NCBI RefSeq assembly: GCF_002943715.1 | Contig: NZ_MQUA01000014.1 | Location: 538,407 to 602,406 of the forward strand | From: Polaribacter filamentus | GTDB lineage: Bacteria; Bacteroidota; Bacteroidia; Flavobacteriales; Flavobacteriaceae | Reading direction: 5' to 3' | Length of the DNA: 64,000 nt | Part shown: piece by piece, positions 46,731 to 56,366 of the stretch | Numbering within the stretch: position 1 is the first letter of the stretch | How the letters are laid out: each line of letters opens with the position of its first letter | Notes under the pieces: model-generated | What the model was told of the DNA's origin: nothing | The model's database searches: none | The model's input: only the letters and a program-made list of their open reading frames with translations | Program-made: the position numbers and the translations under genes

Positions 46731-47798
46731 CTATAATGTATCTACATTATTTAAATCTGCAAACGCTTGTTTTAATCTTGTAATAAAAGTTGCTTCACCT
46801 TCACGTAACCATTTTCTTGGGTCGTAATATTTTTTATTAGGTTGCTCTGCTCCATCAGGATTACCAATTTGATTTGCTAAATAAGGTGCTTTACCTTGCA
46901 TATAATCTCTAATTCCTTCAGTAAATGCAAATTGTAAATCAGTATCGATATTCATTTTAATAACACCATAACCAATAGCTTCTCTAATCTCTTCTATTGT
47001 AGAACCAGATCCTCCATGAAATACAAAATCGATTGTATTATGAGGCACGTTGTACTTTTTAGAAACATATTCTTGAGAATTCTTTAAAATTTTTGGCGTT
47101 AATTTTACGTTTCCTGGTTTGTAAACACCATGTACATTTCCAAAAGCGGCAGCAATTGTAAATTGAGGAGAAATTTTTAATAACTCTTCATATGCATACG
47201 CAACTTCTTCTGGTTGTGTGTATAATTTAGAGACATCTACATCAGAATTATCAACACCATCTTCTTCACCACCAGTAATTCCTAATTCAATTTCTAAAGT
47301 CATACCCATCTTGCTCATTCTAGCAAGGTATCCTTTACAAATTTCTATGTTTTCTTCAATTGGTTCTTCAGACAAATCGATCATGTGAGAACTATATAAA
47401 GGCCTCCCAGTTTCTTCAAAATGTTTTTCTGAAGCGTCTAATAAACCATCAATCCAAGGTAATAAACTTTTTGCACAGTGGTCTGTATGCAAAATTACAG
47501 GCACGCCATAAGCAACTGCTAATTCATGAATATGCTTTGCACCAGCAATCCCACCAGCAATCGCTGCTTTTTGGTTTTCGTTTGATAAACCTTTACCCGC
47601 ATTAAATTGTGCTCCTCCATTTGAGAACTGTATAATTACAGGCGCATTTAAATCTCTAGCAGCCTCTAAAACACCATTTATAGTGCTAGAACCTACCACA
47701 TTTACTGCTGGTAAAGCAAAACCTTTTTCTTTTGCTAGTTTAAAAATAGCTTGAACTTCTTTTCCTGTTGCTACCCCAGGTTTTATAGTATGACTCAT
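46731..47798 (-). CDS. fbaA: Class II fructose-bisphosphate aldolase
   Basis: A 355-residue zinc-dependent aldolase for glycolysis and gluconeogenesis. Metal and substrate residues lie in VILHTDHCAKSLLPW (first zinc His), GEEDGVDNS, FGNVHGVYKPGN, FVFHGGSGSTIEEI and INMDTD-like MNIDTDLQ. Length matches the E. coli FbaA type. A -7-like box (TACTTTTG on the coding strand) is at 47834-47827. Confidence 0.97.
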   Translation of the reverse strand: MSHTIKPGVATGKEVQAIFKLAKEKGFALPAVNVVGSSTINGVLEAARDLNAPVIIQFSNGGAQFNAGKGLSNENQKAAIAGGIAGAKHIHELAVAYGVPVILHTDHCAKSLLPWIDGLLDASEKHFEETGRPLYSSHMIDLSEEPIEENIEICKGYLARMSKMGMTLEIELGITGGEEDGVDNSDVDVSKLYTQPEEVAYAYEELLKISPQFTIAAAFGNVHGVYKPGNVKLTPKILKNSQEYVSKKYNVPHNTIDFVFHGGSGSTIEEIREAIGYGVIKMNIDTDLQFAFTEGIRDYMQGKAPYLANQIGNPDGAEQPNKKYYDPRKWLREGEATFITRLKQAFADLNNVDTL

Positions 47799-47911
47799 TT
47801 TGTGTTTTTTATGGATGTTTAAAAGTCAAAAGTACTAAAAAATAGTAGTTTAAGAATCTTGAATTGTAATAAAATAACGAAAACGTTATAGAGTTTTGGT
47901 GCTTTTTTTTC

Positions 47912-50413
47912 TTAGAAAGGATAGTTAATTCCCACATTGTATACTGCATTTGAGAAATTGTAATTCCTAAACCACTTATTACTATCTAAGTAAGGTTCAT
48001 AGGTTTTAAAACCAATATCGAAACGTAAAATTAAAAAACTAAAGTCTAATCTTGCTCCAAAACCAGAGCCAATAGCAATATCTTTTAAGGAATTAAAACC
48101 AGTAAATCTGGAGTCTTGATCAACAAGGCTAGAGCCAGAAATATCCCAAATATTACCAGCATCAACAAATAAAGCGCCTTTTAATCGGTTAAAAACATCA
48201 AATCTATACTCTGCACTTGATAAGAATTTAAAACTACCCGTGTTGTATTCTAAGCCCGTATTTCTGCTTCCTGGACCTAACTCATAGGTTTGCCAAGCTC
48301 TAATGTCATTTGATCCACCAGCAAAATAACTTTTGGTAAAAGGAATATCAGAATTATCATATGTAATTATAGCGCCTAAAAATGTTCTTACTCCTAAAAC
48401 TGAGTTGTTGCCAAAATCCCAGAATTTTTTGTATTCAATATCCGTTTTAAAATATTGAGCTAACGGAATGTTTAAAAATGTTTTTTTATTATTTGCATTC
48501 GTATTTTTGGATAATAAGCCTAAAATATTTCCAGAATTAGCAATTCTAGCTCTAAAAAACGAAAAATTACTATCCTTAAAAGTTGTTTGGTTATTATAGG
48601 TGTACGAATACGCAAAAACCGGAATTAAAAAATCGGATGTAATAATATTATATCTATTTAAAATGTTTGTTGCTGTAGTATACTCATCCGAATTTGATGC
48701 TTGAAAATTGGTATTAGTTGAAACAGTTCTCATAAAATTCACAGATACTGCTGCTTTTTTTTCATCCCTAGGCAGAGGATAAATGGAAGTGTTGTTTATA
48801 TTATCATAAACTTTTGCAACAGCATTTAAATTATCAAACTCAGAACTATAGATGTCAAAGAAACTCCCAATGTTTAGATTTTGGACATACTGAGTATTTA
48901 AAATCTCTAATTGTATTGTTTTCTTCTGATTAAATTGCCACTTATAATCTGTTAAAAAGGAAAATGTTTGTCTGTCTAGCCCAATATTTTTCTGAAAACT
49001 TGATCCTACAGAGAATAACGTTCTTGGCGACATTTCTTTTGGCACTAATTTGTTTAATCCAAAAGGCACAACAAACCTAGGTATTTCTATTGAAACATCT
49101 GCACCAATTTCGTACCCTGGACCATTATTAGAATTGAACCAAGAGCCTAAAAGAGACATTTTTAGTAATTCGGCACCTTTAAAAGTATTTCTATTAGTAA
49201 TAGAAAATTTTGCAGAAGCACCTATATTTCTAATGTTAGAGTGCGTTAATTCTGTTTCCGAACCTAAAGTAAATTTTTCTAGAGGTGCTAAAAAAATATC
49301 CATTTTTAGTTCATCATCAGAACCAGGTATTGAAGAATAAACAATATTAGATGATTTAAAATTCTTTAAAGATTTTAAATGTGTTCTTGTCAAGTTACTT
49401 AAAGTGTCTTTGTAAATTTGGTTTGGTTTTAAGAAAATTGACTGTGCTAAATATTTAGGATTATATCTTAACTTGTTGTTTGATAAAAATTTAATTCCGT
49501 TGTAAAAAACGGTATCTTTTATAAATTCTCCTTTTCTTGTGAATGAATAATCTGTTATTACGTTAACTTCTTTTACCGTTTGAACCTTAAAAGGCTTTTC
49601 AACGTACAGTCCGTTTTCCTCAATTAATCTTTCAGCAGAAATTAAAAACTCAACATTTGTTTTATAATCTGTTCTTGTAGAATCTACGTAAAAACCTAAA
49701 GCCGATTCTGTAAAATGATAAATTCCACTATTTCTAAAAAGTTTAACAATAGTATTTGCTTCATTTCTAAATGCTACATCTTTGTATTGATCGCCGGTTT
49801 TTAAAAAGGTTTCTATGTTCGCTGTTTTATAAATAGAATCTAAAACTGGTGAATCTATTTTAAATTTAATAGTATCTAATAAAGTAGCTTTTCCTTTCTT
49901 AATATAATATGCTACTGTGGCCTTCTTCTTGATAGAATCTATGTTAATAGTAGAACTTACAGAAGATTTAAAATATCCTTGCGTTTTATAATACGCCCAT
50001 AAATTATCTGCAGTTCTACTTATTTTAAGATCGTTAATTATCTCTGGTTCATCATAATCTAAAAACCAATTATTTAGTTTTATAAACGAATTAGCGTAGG
50101 ATATACTTTGTTTTTCGGAAAAAATAGTTTTTACAAAGTTGTAAGACCGCGGATTTTTAATAGCCCATTTTATGGGTGTTTCGGGTTTATTATGATTTCC
50201 TATATTATGAAAATACAACGCAATTGGTAAGCCTAAAAAACGAGGATTAGGTTTTTGTAAAATATATTTTTGTAGCTCGGCGCCTTTTGTTTTTACACTG
50301 TCTATGAAAATATAATTTTCATTTAACATGTGCTCACCGTCAGTTACATGTTTTGTTGAATTACATGAAACAAAAAAGATAATTAATAAAAAATAAAACG
50401 AAATTTTTTTCAT
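47912..50413 (-). CDS. tamL: BamA/TamA-family outer membrane lipoprotein TamL
   Basis: Start at 50413 gives MKKISFYFLLIIFFVSCNSTK, a lipoprotein signal; a longer start at 50479 would bury it. The 833-residue protein has POTRA-like repeats in the N-terminal half and an Omp85 barrel at the C-terminus (KSYFAGGSNDIRAWQTYELG, the typical motif 3 region; final strand ending NVGINYPF). Lipidated TamA homologues in Bacteroidota are called TamL and help insert outer membrane proteins, usually with a TamB. No tamB is next to it here. Confidence 0.9.
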   Translation of the reverse strand: MKKISFYFLLIIFFVSCNSTKHVTDGEHMLNENYIFIDSVKTKGAELQKYILQKPNPRFLGLPIALYFHNIGNHNKPETPIKWAIKNPRSYNFVKTIFSEKQSISYANSFIKLNNWFLDYDEPEIINDLKISRTADNLWAYYKTQGYFKSSVSSTINIDSIKKKATVAYYIKKGKATLLDTIKFKIDSPVLDSIYKTANIETFLKTGDQYKDVAFRNEANTIVKLFRNSGIYHFTESALGFYVDSTRTDYKTNVEFLISAERLIEENGLYVEKPFKVQTVKEVNVITDYSFTRKGEFIKDTVFYNGIKFLSNNKLRYNPKYLAQSIFLKPNQIYKDTLSNLTRTHLKSLKNFKSSNIVYSSIPGSDDELKMDIFLAPLEKFTLGSETELTHSNIRNIGASAKFSITNRNTFKGAELLKMSLLGSWFNSNNGPGYEIGADVSIEIPRFVVPFGLNKLVPKEMSPRTLFSVGSSFQKNIGLDRQTFSFLTDYKWQFNQKKTIQLEILNTQYVQNLNIGSFFDIYSSEFDNLNAVAKVYDNINNTSIYPLPRDEKKAAVSVNFMRTVSTNTNFQASNSDEYTTATNILNRYNIITSDFLIPVFAYSYTYNNQTTFKDSNFSFFRARIANSGNILGLLSKNTNANNKKTFLNIPLAQYFKTDIEYKKFWDFGNNSVLGVRTFLGAIITYDNSDIPFTKSYFAGGSNDIRAWQTYELGPGSRNTGLEYNTGSFKFLSSAEYRFDVFNRLKGALFVDAGNIWDISGSSLVDQDSRFTGFNSLKDIAIGSGFGARLDFSFLILRFDIGFKTYEPYLDSNKWFRNYNFSNAVYNVGINYPF

Positions 50414-50436
50414 TATTTTAGCGCTGCAAAGAAAAT

Positions 50437-50468
50437 CAAAAATAACATTTTTCAACGGTTTATTCCAA
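50437..50468 (-). promoter_or_regulatory. tamL promoter (Bacteroidota type)
   Basis: On the minus strand TTG (50468-50466), 21-bp spacer, TATTTTTG (50444-50437), 24 bp from the chosen tamL ATG. This supports the start at 50413 rather than 50479, which would lie upstream of the promoter. Confidence 0.6.
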
Positions 50469-50482
50469 TTTACAAACAATTA

Positions 50483-51214
50483 ATGAGTATCTCTAAAAGT
50501 CAACTTAAAATCATAACAAGTTTATCTCAAAAAAAGTATAGACAAAACCATCAATTATTTATTGCTGAAGGATTGAAAGTAGTAAACGAATTACTAAATT
50601 CTTCTTTTAAAATAGATACTTTATTTGCTACGGATGATTTTCAAACGGATATTTCTTTAGATAAAATTATAAGAATTTCTGATAAAGATTTACAAAAAAT
50701 AAGCAACTTAAAAGCACCCAATAAAGTGTTAGGTTTGTTTGTAATCCCTGATGAAAAACCGCTTCAAAAAAACGGATTAACGATTGTTTTAGATACGATT
50801 AATGACCCCGGAAATTTAGGAACTATTATTCGCCTATGCGATTGGTTTGGGGTTTCTCAATTACTGTGCTCTGCAGAAACGGTAGATTGTTACAACCAAA
50901 AAGTGGTGCAAGCAAGTATGGGTTCTTTAACGCGAATTTCTATTAAATATATTGATATAGAAATCTATCTTAAAGAAACAAATTTGCCAACTTTTATTGC
51001 TGATATGGATGGTGAAAATGTGTATAAATCAGCATTACCAAAAGAAGCTATTTTAATTATGGGAAATGAGGCTAATGGTGTTTCTGATAAAATAAAAACA
51101 TTGATAAAAAACAAAATTTCTATCCCAAGATTTGGAGAAACTCAAGAAACAGAAAGTTTAAATGTTGCAACTGCAACGGCAATTTTATTGAGTGAATTTA
51201 AACGTAGCTATTAG
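50483..51214 (+). CDS. TrmH/SpoU-family RNA 2'-O-methyltransferase
   Basis: A 243-residue SPOUT methyltransferase. After a substrate-binding N-terminal domain (KYRQNHQLFIAEGLKVVNEL) come motif 1 (NDPGNLGTIIRLCDWFG), motif 2 (LIMGNEANGVSD) and motif 3 (SLNVATATAILLSEF), forming the knotted SAM site. It modifies ribose in tRNA or rRNA; the target nucleotide is not determinable here. It diverges from tamL with 69 bp between starts. Confidence 0.92.
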   Translation: MSISKSQLKIITSLSQKKYRQNHQLFIAEGLKVVNELLNSSFKIDTLFATDDFQTDISLDKIIRISDKDLQKISNLKAPNKVLGLFVIPDEKPLQKNGLTIVLDTINDPGNLGTIIRLCDWFGVSQLLCSAETVDCYNQKVVQASMGSLTRISIKYIDIEIYLKETNLPTFIADMDGENVYKSALPKEAILIMGNEANGVSDKIKTLIKNKISIPRFGETQETESLNVATATAILLSEFKRSY

Positions 51215-51260
51215 TTTTTAACTTTGCAACTCATCGGCTTTGACACTTTTCGATTAAAAC

Positions 51261-51959
51261 TTATTCAAAAGCAAAAGTTAGAAAAAGCCCACGAGTTCCC
51301 ATGAAATTTATAGGCGCGGTCCATTGACTATTAGGATCTGTATCGTATTTTATCTCGTTATTTATTGCGAAAACTCCACGGAGAGATGGAGAGAATTTAA
51401 AGAAGTTTAAATAGATGTCTATACCCAAACCAACTTCGTACATGAAATTGTTTGATTTCATTCTAAATTGTCCAGAAGAATTATCATCTTGATTGTCTTC
51501 ATTACTAGAAAAATTGTAGTTGTAAGAAACACCTGCTAATAAATAAGGACGAATATTTTTGTATCTATCGGTGCTAAATTTCAATAATAAAGGAACATGT
51601 AAATAGGTGGAACCAATTTCTCTGACACTATCTTGTGCTGTTGGTAAATGATTAAAATATATTTTCTTTGAATTCGTCATTAAACCCGGTTCAAAACGCA
51701 AACTTAAATTTTTATGTAAACGAAAGTCAGTAATTAAACCCACATTGAAACCAGGAGAAGATTCAACAGTAATATCCGCATTTTGTATTGTGCTGTTTCT
51801 TAAATTAAGTTTAAAATCATTCTGATTTATTCCTAAGTAAAAACCAAAATGTAATTTTCGTTGATCAAAAGTTGGTAAGTTCTCTACAGGTTCTTTTTGT
51901 GCGAAAAATACGGCAGAAATCATCAAAAAAAAACCAAAAAGTAGCAATTTTTTATTCAT
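51261..51959 (-). CDS. porT: Type IX secretion / gliding protein PorT
   Basis: A 232-residue outer-membrane beta-barrel with signal peptide (ends FFAQ). It resembles PorT/SprT: RKLHFGFYLGINQNDFKL, NVGLITDFRLHKNLSLRFEPG, LHVPLLLKFST and RPYLLAGVSYNYNFS. PorT is required for secretion and gliding in related species. Location directly downstream of ubiE (2-bp gap) is the usual context in flavobacteria. Confidence 0.85.
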   Translation of the reverse strand: MNKKLLLFGFFLMISAVFFAQKEPVENLPTFDQRKLHFGFYLGINQNDFKLNLRNSTIQNADITVESSPGFNVGLITDFRLHKNLSLRFEPGLMTNSKKIYFNHLPTAQDSVREIGSTYLHVPLLLKFSTDRYKNIRPYLLAGVSYNYNFSSNEDNQDDNSSGQFRMKSNNFMYEVGLGIDIYLNFFKFSPSLRGVFAINNEIKYDTDPNSQWTAPINFMGTRGLFLTFAFE

Positions 51960-51961
51960 TA

Positions 51962-52693
51962 TTATTTGCTTGCAGTATAAATTGTAGCAACTCCAAAAGT
52001 TACAGGTTTATGCTTTGTATGTGTAAACCCATTTTTTTGTAAAATATTGTTGAAAGCTTCACCAAAAGGAAAAGAATTTGCGGATTCTGATAAATAAGAA
52101 TAAGCAACTTTGTCTTTCGAAAATAATTTCCCAATGATAGGAAGGATGTGATTTGTGTAAAACTTATACCCTTGTTTAAAAGGAAATTTAGTAGGATTGG
52201 AAGTTTCTAAAATAACTAAAACTCCGGTAGGCTTTAAAACTCTCGCAATTTCTGTAATCCCTTTGTCTAAATGCGCAAAATTACGAACACCAAAAGAAAC
52301 AGTTATCGCGTCAAAGGTGTTGTTGTCAAAAGGCATTTCTTCAGAATCGCCAACAATCATTTCAATTTTTTCGGATAACTTTGCTTTGGCAATTTTGCGC
52401 TTTCCAACAGCCAGCATCCCAGCAGAAATATCTAAACCAACAATTCTATCAGGATTTAAAGAAGCCATCATTAAAGCTAAATCTCCAGTTCCTGTTGCAA
52501 TATCTAAAATTTGCTTTGGATTATTTTTCCCAATAATCTCCACTACTTTTTTACGCCATTTAACATCAATTCCTAAGGAAATAACTCGGTTTAAGTCATC
52601 GTAATTTTCAGAAATAGTGTCGAACATTTGTGTAACTTGTTCTTTTTTTCCAAGTGGAGAATCTTTGTAAGGGTTTATTTTTTCTGCTGACAC
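51962..52693 (-). CDS. ubiE: Demethylmenaquinone methyltransferase (UbiE/MenG)
   Basis: A 243-residue SAM-dependent methyltransferase for the last step of menaquinone synthesis. It has the family signatures YDDLNRVISLGIDVKWR, ILDIATGTGDLALMMA (SAM site), ITVSFGVRNFAHLDKGI and YSYLSESANSFPFGEAF. Transcribed between nfu and porT with gaps of 5 and 2 bp, so all three appear co-transcribed. Confidence 0.96.
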   Translation of the reverse strand: MSAEKINPYKDSPLGKKEQVTQMFDTISENYDDLNRVISLGIDVKWRKKVVEIIGKNNPKQILDIATGTGDLALMMASLNPDRIVGLDISAGMLAVGKRKIAKAKLSEKIEMIVGDSEEMPFDNNTFDAITVSFGVRNFAHLDKGITEIARVLKPTGVLVILETSNPTKFPFKQGYKFYTNHILPIIGKLFSKDKVAYSYLSESANSFPFGEAFNNILQKNGFTHTKHKPVTFGVATIYTASK

Positions 52694-52698
52694 TTTCT

Positions 52699-53604
52699 TT
52701 ATCCGTTAATTGCGACCACTTCATTAATTTGATTTGGCAACATTTCTTTTAATAAGGATTCTATTCCGTTTTTTAAAGTAGCAGTAGAAGATGGGCAACC
52801 ACTGCAAGCGCCTTGTAAAACTACGCTCACTACTTTGTTAACTTCATCATAAGAACGAAAAGCAATATTTCCTCCGTCGCCCGCAACAGCAGGTTTTATG
52901 TATTCATCTAAAATGTCCACAATTTGTGCAGAAATACCTTCTAGTTTTACGGCAGGTGCTTCAACCTCCTTTTCTGTGACTGCTTTTTCACTTGGAATCT
53001 CTTTAATAATCGTTTTACCGTCCACTAAATATTCACGAATAAAACTTCTTACTTCTGTAAAAACTTCGTTCCATTCAACCATATCATATTTTGTTATTGA
53101 GATATAATTATCAGAAATAAAAACTTCTTTTACAAAAGGAAACGTGAAAATTGCTTGCGCTAAAGGCGATGATTTGTTTGCTTCATCAATATTTTTATAC
53201 TCAACATCAGTTTGAGTTAATGCTTTGTTGGTTCCAAATTTCATTACTGAAGGATTAGGAGTAACTTCTGCATACACTTCAATTGCTTCTTTTTTGTTTG
53301 CTGAAGTTTGCTCATTTACAACAAGGTTTCCATCAGCAATATACGCTTCAATTTGTTCTGCAACTTCTTGTTGAACATCAAGCCACTCTACAATATCAAA
53401 ACGCTGAATTGCAATGAAGTTAGCAGTTATAAACACCTTTTTTACAAATGGTAAGTAAAATAACTCTTGGGCTAGTGGCGAGTTTTTAGCATCGTCAATA
53501 TTAGAAAATTCGTAACTACCTCCGTTTATTAAAATCGTGTTACTATTAAACTTTAATATAGTATTATTTGTAGTTTCTTGAATGGTAATTTTAGTCTCTT
53601 GCAT
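52699..53604 (-). CDS. NifU-like Fe-S scaffold with duplicated Nfu N domain
   Basis: Start at 53604 (MQETKITIQ) fits the domain edge. Two Nfu N-terminal-type domains (about residues 1-85 and 95-190, both with SPLAQ-(E/A)-(L/I)-F and PFVK-V-FI) precede a C-terminal NifU domain with GACSGCPSS, the CxxC cluster site. It probably builds and delivers Fe-S clusters. At 301 residues it is longer than E. coli NfuA because of the duplication. Confidence 0.9.
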   Translation of the reverse strand: MQETKITIQETTNNTILKFNSNTILINGGSYEFSNIDDAKNSPLAQELFYLPFVKKVFITANFIAIQRFDIVEWLDVQQEVAEQIEAYIADGNLVVNEQTSANKKEAIEVYAEVTPNPSVMKFGTNKALTQTDVEYKNIDEANKSSPLAQAIFTFPFVKEVFISDNYISITKYDMVEWNEVFTEVRSFIREYLVDGKTIIKEIPSEKAVTEKEVEAPAVKLEGISAQIVDILDEYIKPAVAGDGGNIAFRSYDEVNKVVSVVLQGACSGCPSSTATLKNGIESLLKEMLPNQINEVVAING

Positions 53605-53651
53605 AATCTTTAAATAAGTGGCTAAATTACGGGAAAAAACTGACAACAAAT

Positions 53652-53690
53652 AAAAAGACTTCGTATGTTTTTAAAAACGAAGTCTTTTTT
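53652..53690 (-). terminator. Terminator after the OmpP1 gene
   Basis: AAAAAGACTTCGT (53652-53664) pairs with ACGAAGTCTTTTT (53677-53689), 12-base loop, T runs on both strands. It separates the OmpP1 operon from the nfu operon. Confidence 0.85.
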
Positions 53691-53706
53691 ATTTAAAATT
53701 ATTTTA

Positions 53707-55089
53707 TTACAAACTGATTGTTAAAGTTGTCGTAAAAATTTTGTTGTTAATGTTTAATTCAGCTGAGTTAACATCAAAACCTGAGTAAAAATTATAAATT
53801 CCCGTTCTGTTATTGTCTCTGTAAGAAAAATCTAGTTTAAAGTTATTAAAATTATACCCACCACCAAAAGAGTAACCTGTAATATTGTCTGAATTTATTG
53901 CTAATTTATCTGGGTTTTGTTCAAACATATAACCACCTCTTATACTAAGCCGATCAAATCGCCATTCTGAACCAATATTTAAATTGTGGGTATTTCTTAA
54001 TTCATTTTGAAAAAATTGATTTTCTTCGATAAAATTAGCACTTGATAGTTTTATCTTATTGAACCCTTTATTGCTGTAATCAACACTTAATAAGCCGTTT
54101 TTACCAAATATAAAAGCAGCGCTTGCTGTTAAAGTACTAGGAGTCTTAAGTTTGTATATTAATTGTTGAGTTGGAAAAAAATTACCTGCTGTATTGTCAT
54201 AAATTACATTGTCATTACTTACAGAAATTTCTGTATCACCTTTAAAACCATCATTATCCACAATATTGGTGTCTTCCATAATCTCTGAAAACCACGTAGG
54301 CGTTTGGTATGATAAACCAAACCTTATGCTTTTATTCGCTTTGTAAATAAAGCCTAAATTTGCAGAGAAACCCGTTCCAATAGTAAAATTTTCTTGATAC
54401 AACTTAGCATCTAACTGGTTACCATCTGCATCGCTGTTAAATTCATATAAATTCGATCTTTGATTAAAAGATAAATCATAAAAATTTAGACCTAATCCAA
54501 CATGTAAATTGTTTTGAAATACGGATGAAAATCCGAAATTTAACTCAGAAATAGTACCTCCATAATTATTTTCAAAACGTTGGCCATCAGCGATATTATA
54601 TTGCGTTGGGTTTTGATTAGTATCCAACGGAAATTCAGTAAAAGTTGTAATACCGCTATTACCTTCTGTTATAAAACTATCTGCAAAATCTTTTGTAATT
54701 CTATAGTTAAAACCAATTGCGAATCTACTCCATTCTTTACTATACGCGCTATCAAAGACCAATACAGCTCCTATTTGCGATAAATTTGTAAGTTGATTTT
54801 GCGAATTAGTGCTATTTCCATAATAGTTGGAAGTAATATTAGAAGCTCTAGAATTTATAGTTCCAGTAAATAAACTGTTTGTAAATACAGACAAACCTGC
54901 CGGATTTATATTCATAGAGGATAAATCTCCTCCTAAAGCACCAAAAGCGCCTGACATTGATGTAAAACGTGCAGTTCCGTTTTGGTCATTTTTCGAAAAA
55001 AGCAACCCTAAATCTTGATATCCCAAAGATTGAGAAAAAGAAACAAGCGTTGATGCGATAAATATCGCTGATAGATAAAATCGTTTCAT
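53707..55089 (-). CDS. OmpP1/FadL-family outer membrane transporter
   Basis: A 460-residue outer membrane protein with signal peptide (ends VSFSQ). GGDLSSMNINPAGLSVF is the conserved N-terminal hatch region of OmpP1/FadL/TodX proteins, and the C-terminus alternates in barrel fashion (LDFSYRDNNRTGIYNF, TTLTISL). Family members move hydrophobic compounds such as long-chain fatty acids across the outer membrane. The lipoprotein gene 32 bp upstream is likely in the same operon. Confidence 0.87.
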   Translation of the reverse strand: MKRFYLSAIFIASTLVSFSQSLGYQDLGLLFSKNDQNGTARFTSMSGAFGALGGDLSSMNINPAGLSVFTNSLFTGTINSRASNITSNYYGNSTNSQNQLTNLSQIGAVLVFDSAYSKEWSRFAIGFNYRITKDFADSFITEGNSGITTFTEFPLDTNQNPTQYNIADGQRFENNYGGTISELNFGFSSVFQNNLHVGLGLNFYDLSFNQRSNLYEFNSDADGNQLDAKLYQENFTIGTGFSANLGFIYKANKSIRFGLSYQTPTWFSEIMEDTNIVDNDGFKGDTEISVSNDNVIYDNTAGNFFPTQQLIYKLKTPSTLTASAAFIFGKNGLLSVDYSNKGFNKIKLSSANFIEENQFFQNELRNTHNLNIGSEWRFDRLSIRGGYMFEQNPDKLAINSDNITGYSFGGGYNFNNFKLDFSYRDNNRTGIYNFYSGFDVNSAELNINNKIFTTTLTISL

Positions 55090-55121
55090 TATTATTTTTA
55101 ATTTAGGCTTATGGATTATCT

Positions 55122-56195
55122 TTAGTTTCCTCTTTTTCTTGATGTTGTTGATGAGCTTCTGCCTGATGAGCTTCTGCCAGATGTTCCAGAAGACGAAGAC
55201 GTACTTGAACTTCTTCTTTCTGTGGTATTACTGTTGTTATTTGAATTTGAAGTTCTTCTTCTTTCTGCAGTATTATTATTTGACGTTGAACTTCTTCTTT
55301 CGGCAGTATTACTATTATTTGAGCTTCTTTGGTAAGTATTATTATTATTATTATTTCTAGAATTACGTATAATTGAATTAGACGATCTTCTATTAGAGGA
55401 TATAGTAGAACCATTACTTCTTCTTGCAGTAGAAGAACTATTATAGGTGTTGCTTCTTCGACTTAGAGAAGATGTAAACCTTGAATTATCGTTAGTATTT
55501 CTGCTGTTGGTATTGTTATTGTAATCTCTTCTGCCGTAACTAACATTTCTATTATGATTATTGTAATTAGTACCCCAGGGTCTATTGTGAAAATAAGGAT
55601 TTACAAAACCATTATTCCATCCAAAACCATTATTCCATCCAAAACCATTATTCCATCCAAAACCATTATTATAAGGATGCCCATAAGGGTTCATTCCCCA
55701 ATAGTTACCGCCCCACATTCCCCAATTTCTGTAACCCCAATTATTATATAACCATGGGTCATTGTAGCCCCAATTGTTAAAGCCATTCCAATAAGGATTG
55801 TTCATAATATTAATGGTTACAATAGGCGCACTGCTATTGTCGTATCCCCAAGCTGCATTAGCGTTGTAATTAATGGTGTTGTCAATAGTTTCGTCATCAA
55901 CATAAGCAGAATTATTAGAGCTATAAGAATCAACATCAACAAAAACTTCGTTTTCACCAATATTTTCTAGTTCTTCTAACCTGTTGGTAAAAGAATTTTG
56001 CTGATAATAGGGTTGATTATTGTTATCTGGTATAACCGCAATTTCTACTACTTGTATTTGTTCTTTTATTTCATCATCATAAATACCATCTTGATTGTAA
56101 ACACTTTGATAAGTACCACAAGAGGATAATAGTAAACTCAATGCAAATAAAGCAAGTAACGAACAGTTTTTTAAGTATTTAGATGTAGCTTTCAT
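55122..56195 (-). CDS. Low-complexity Asn/Gly/Trp-rich lipoprotein
   Basis: A 357-residue protein with a lipoprotein signal (LLLSSCGTY). An acidic segment (about residues 35-110) is followed by a Gly/Asn/Trp/Tyr-rich stretch (about 125-205) with the hexapeptide GWNNGF repeated, then a long Asn/Ser/Arg-rich tail with repeats of TAERRSS type. The tail (about 210-357) is likely disordered and basic. A role at the cell surface is likely but unknown. It lies upstream of, and probably in an operon with, the OmpP1 gene. Confidence 0.75.
   Translation of the reverse strand: MKATSKYLKNCSLLALFALSLLLSSCGTYQSVYNQDGIYDDEIKEQIQVVEIAVIPDNNNQPYYQQNSFTNRLEELENIGENEVFVDVDSYSSNNSAYVDDETIDNTINYNANAAWGYDNSSAPIVTINIMNNPYWNGFNNWGYNDPWLYNNWGYRNWGMWGGNYWGMNPYGHPYNNGFGWNNGFGWNNGFGWNNGFVNPYFHNRPWGTNYNNHNRNVSYGRRDYNNNTNSRNTNDNSRFTSSLSRRSNTYNSSSTARRSNGSTISSNRRSSNSIIRNSRNNNNNNTYQRSSNNSNTAERRSSTSNNNTAERRRTSNSNNNSNTTERRSSSTSSSSGTSGRSSSGRSSSTTSRKRGN
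55603..55670 (-). repeat. 18-bp tandem repeat inside the lipoprotein gene
   Basis: Three near-identical copies of CCAAAACCATTATTCCAT (plus-strand sense; first copy begins with A) start at 55603, 55621 and 55639, with a 14-base partial at 55657. Each encodes one GWNNGF unit on the minus strand. Copy number could vary in frame. Confidence 0.85.
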
Positions 56196-56366
56196 AATGT
56201 TGAATTTTAATTGATAAACAGTAAATATAAAATAATATTGTAAAACTTTTAAACTTTACTTGGTCTATGGCCATTTTATACTAGTTTTGTACGTGGTAAT
56301 TAAAAACCATAAATAAGTATATTATTTTCCTTTAATATAACAATATTTGTGCCAAAGTAAATATTT

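Noticed and set aside
55109..55414. Overlapping minus-strand frame rich in Ile and Glu within the lipoprotein gene
   Set aside because: Product of low-complexity Asn/Ser codons read in another frame; the lipoprotein frame has the signal peptide.
55603..55670. Tandem repeats considered as a CRISPR-like array
   Set aside because: Units are contiguous without spacers and keep a reading frame, so they are coding repeats.
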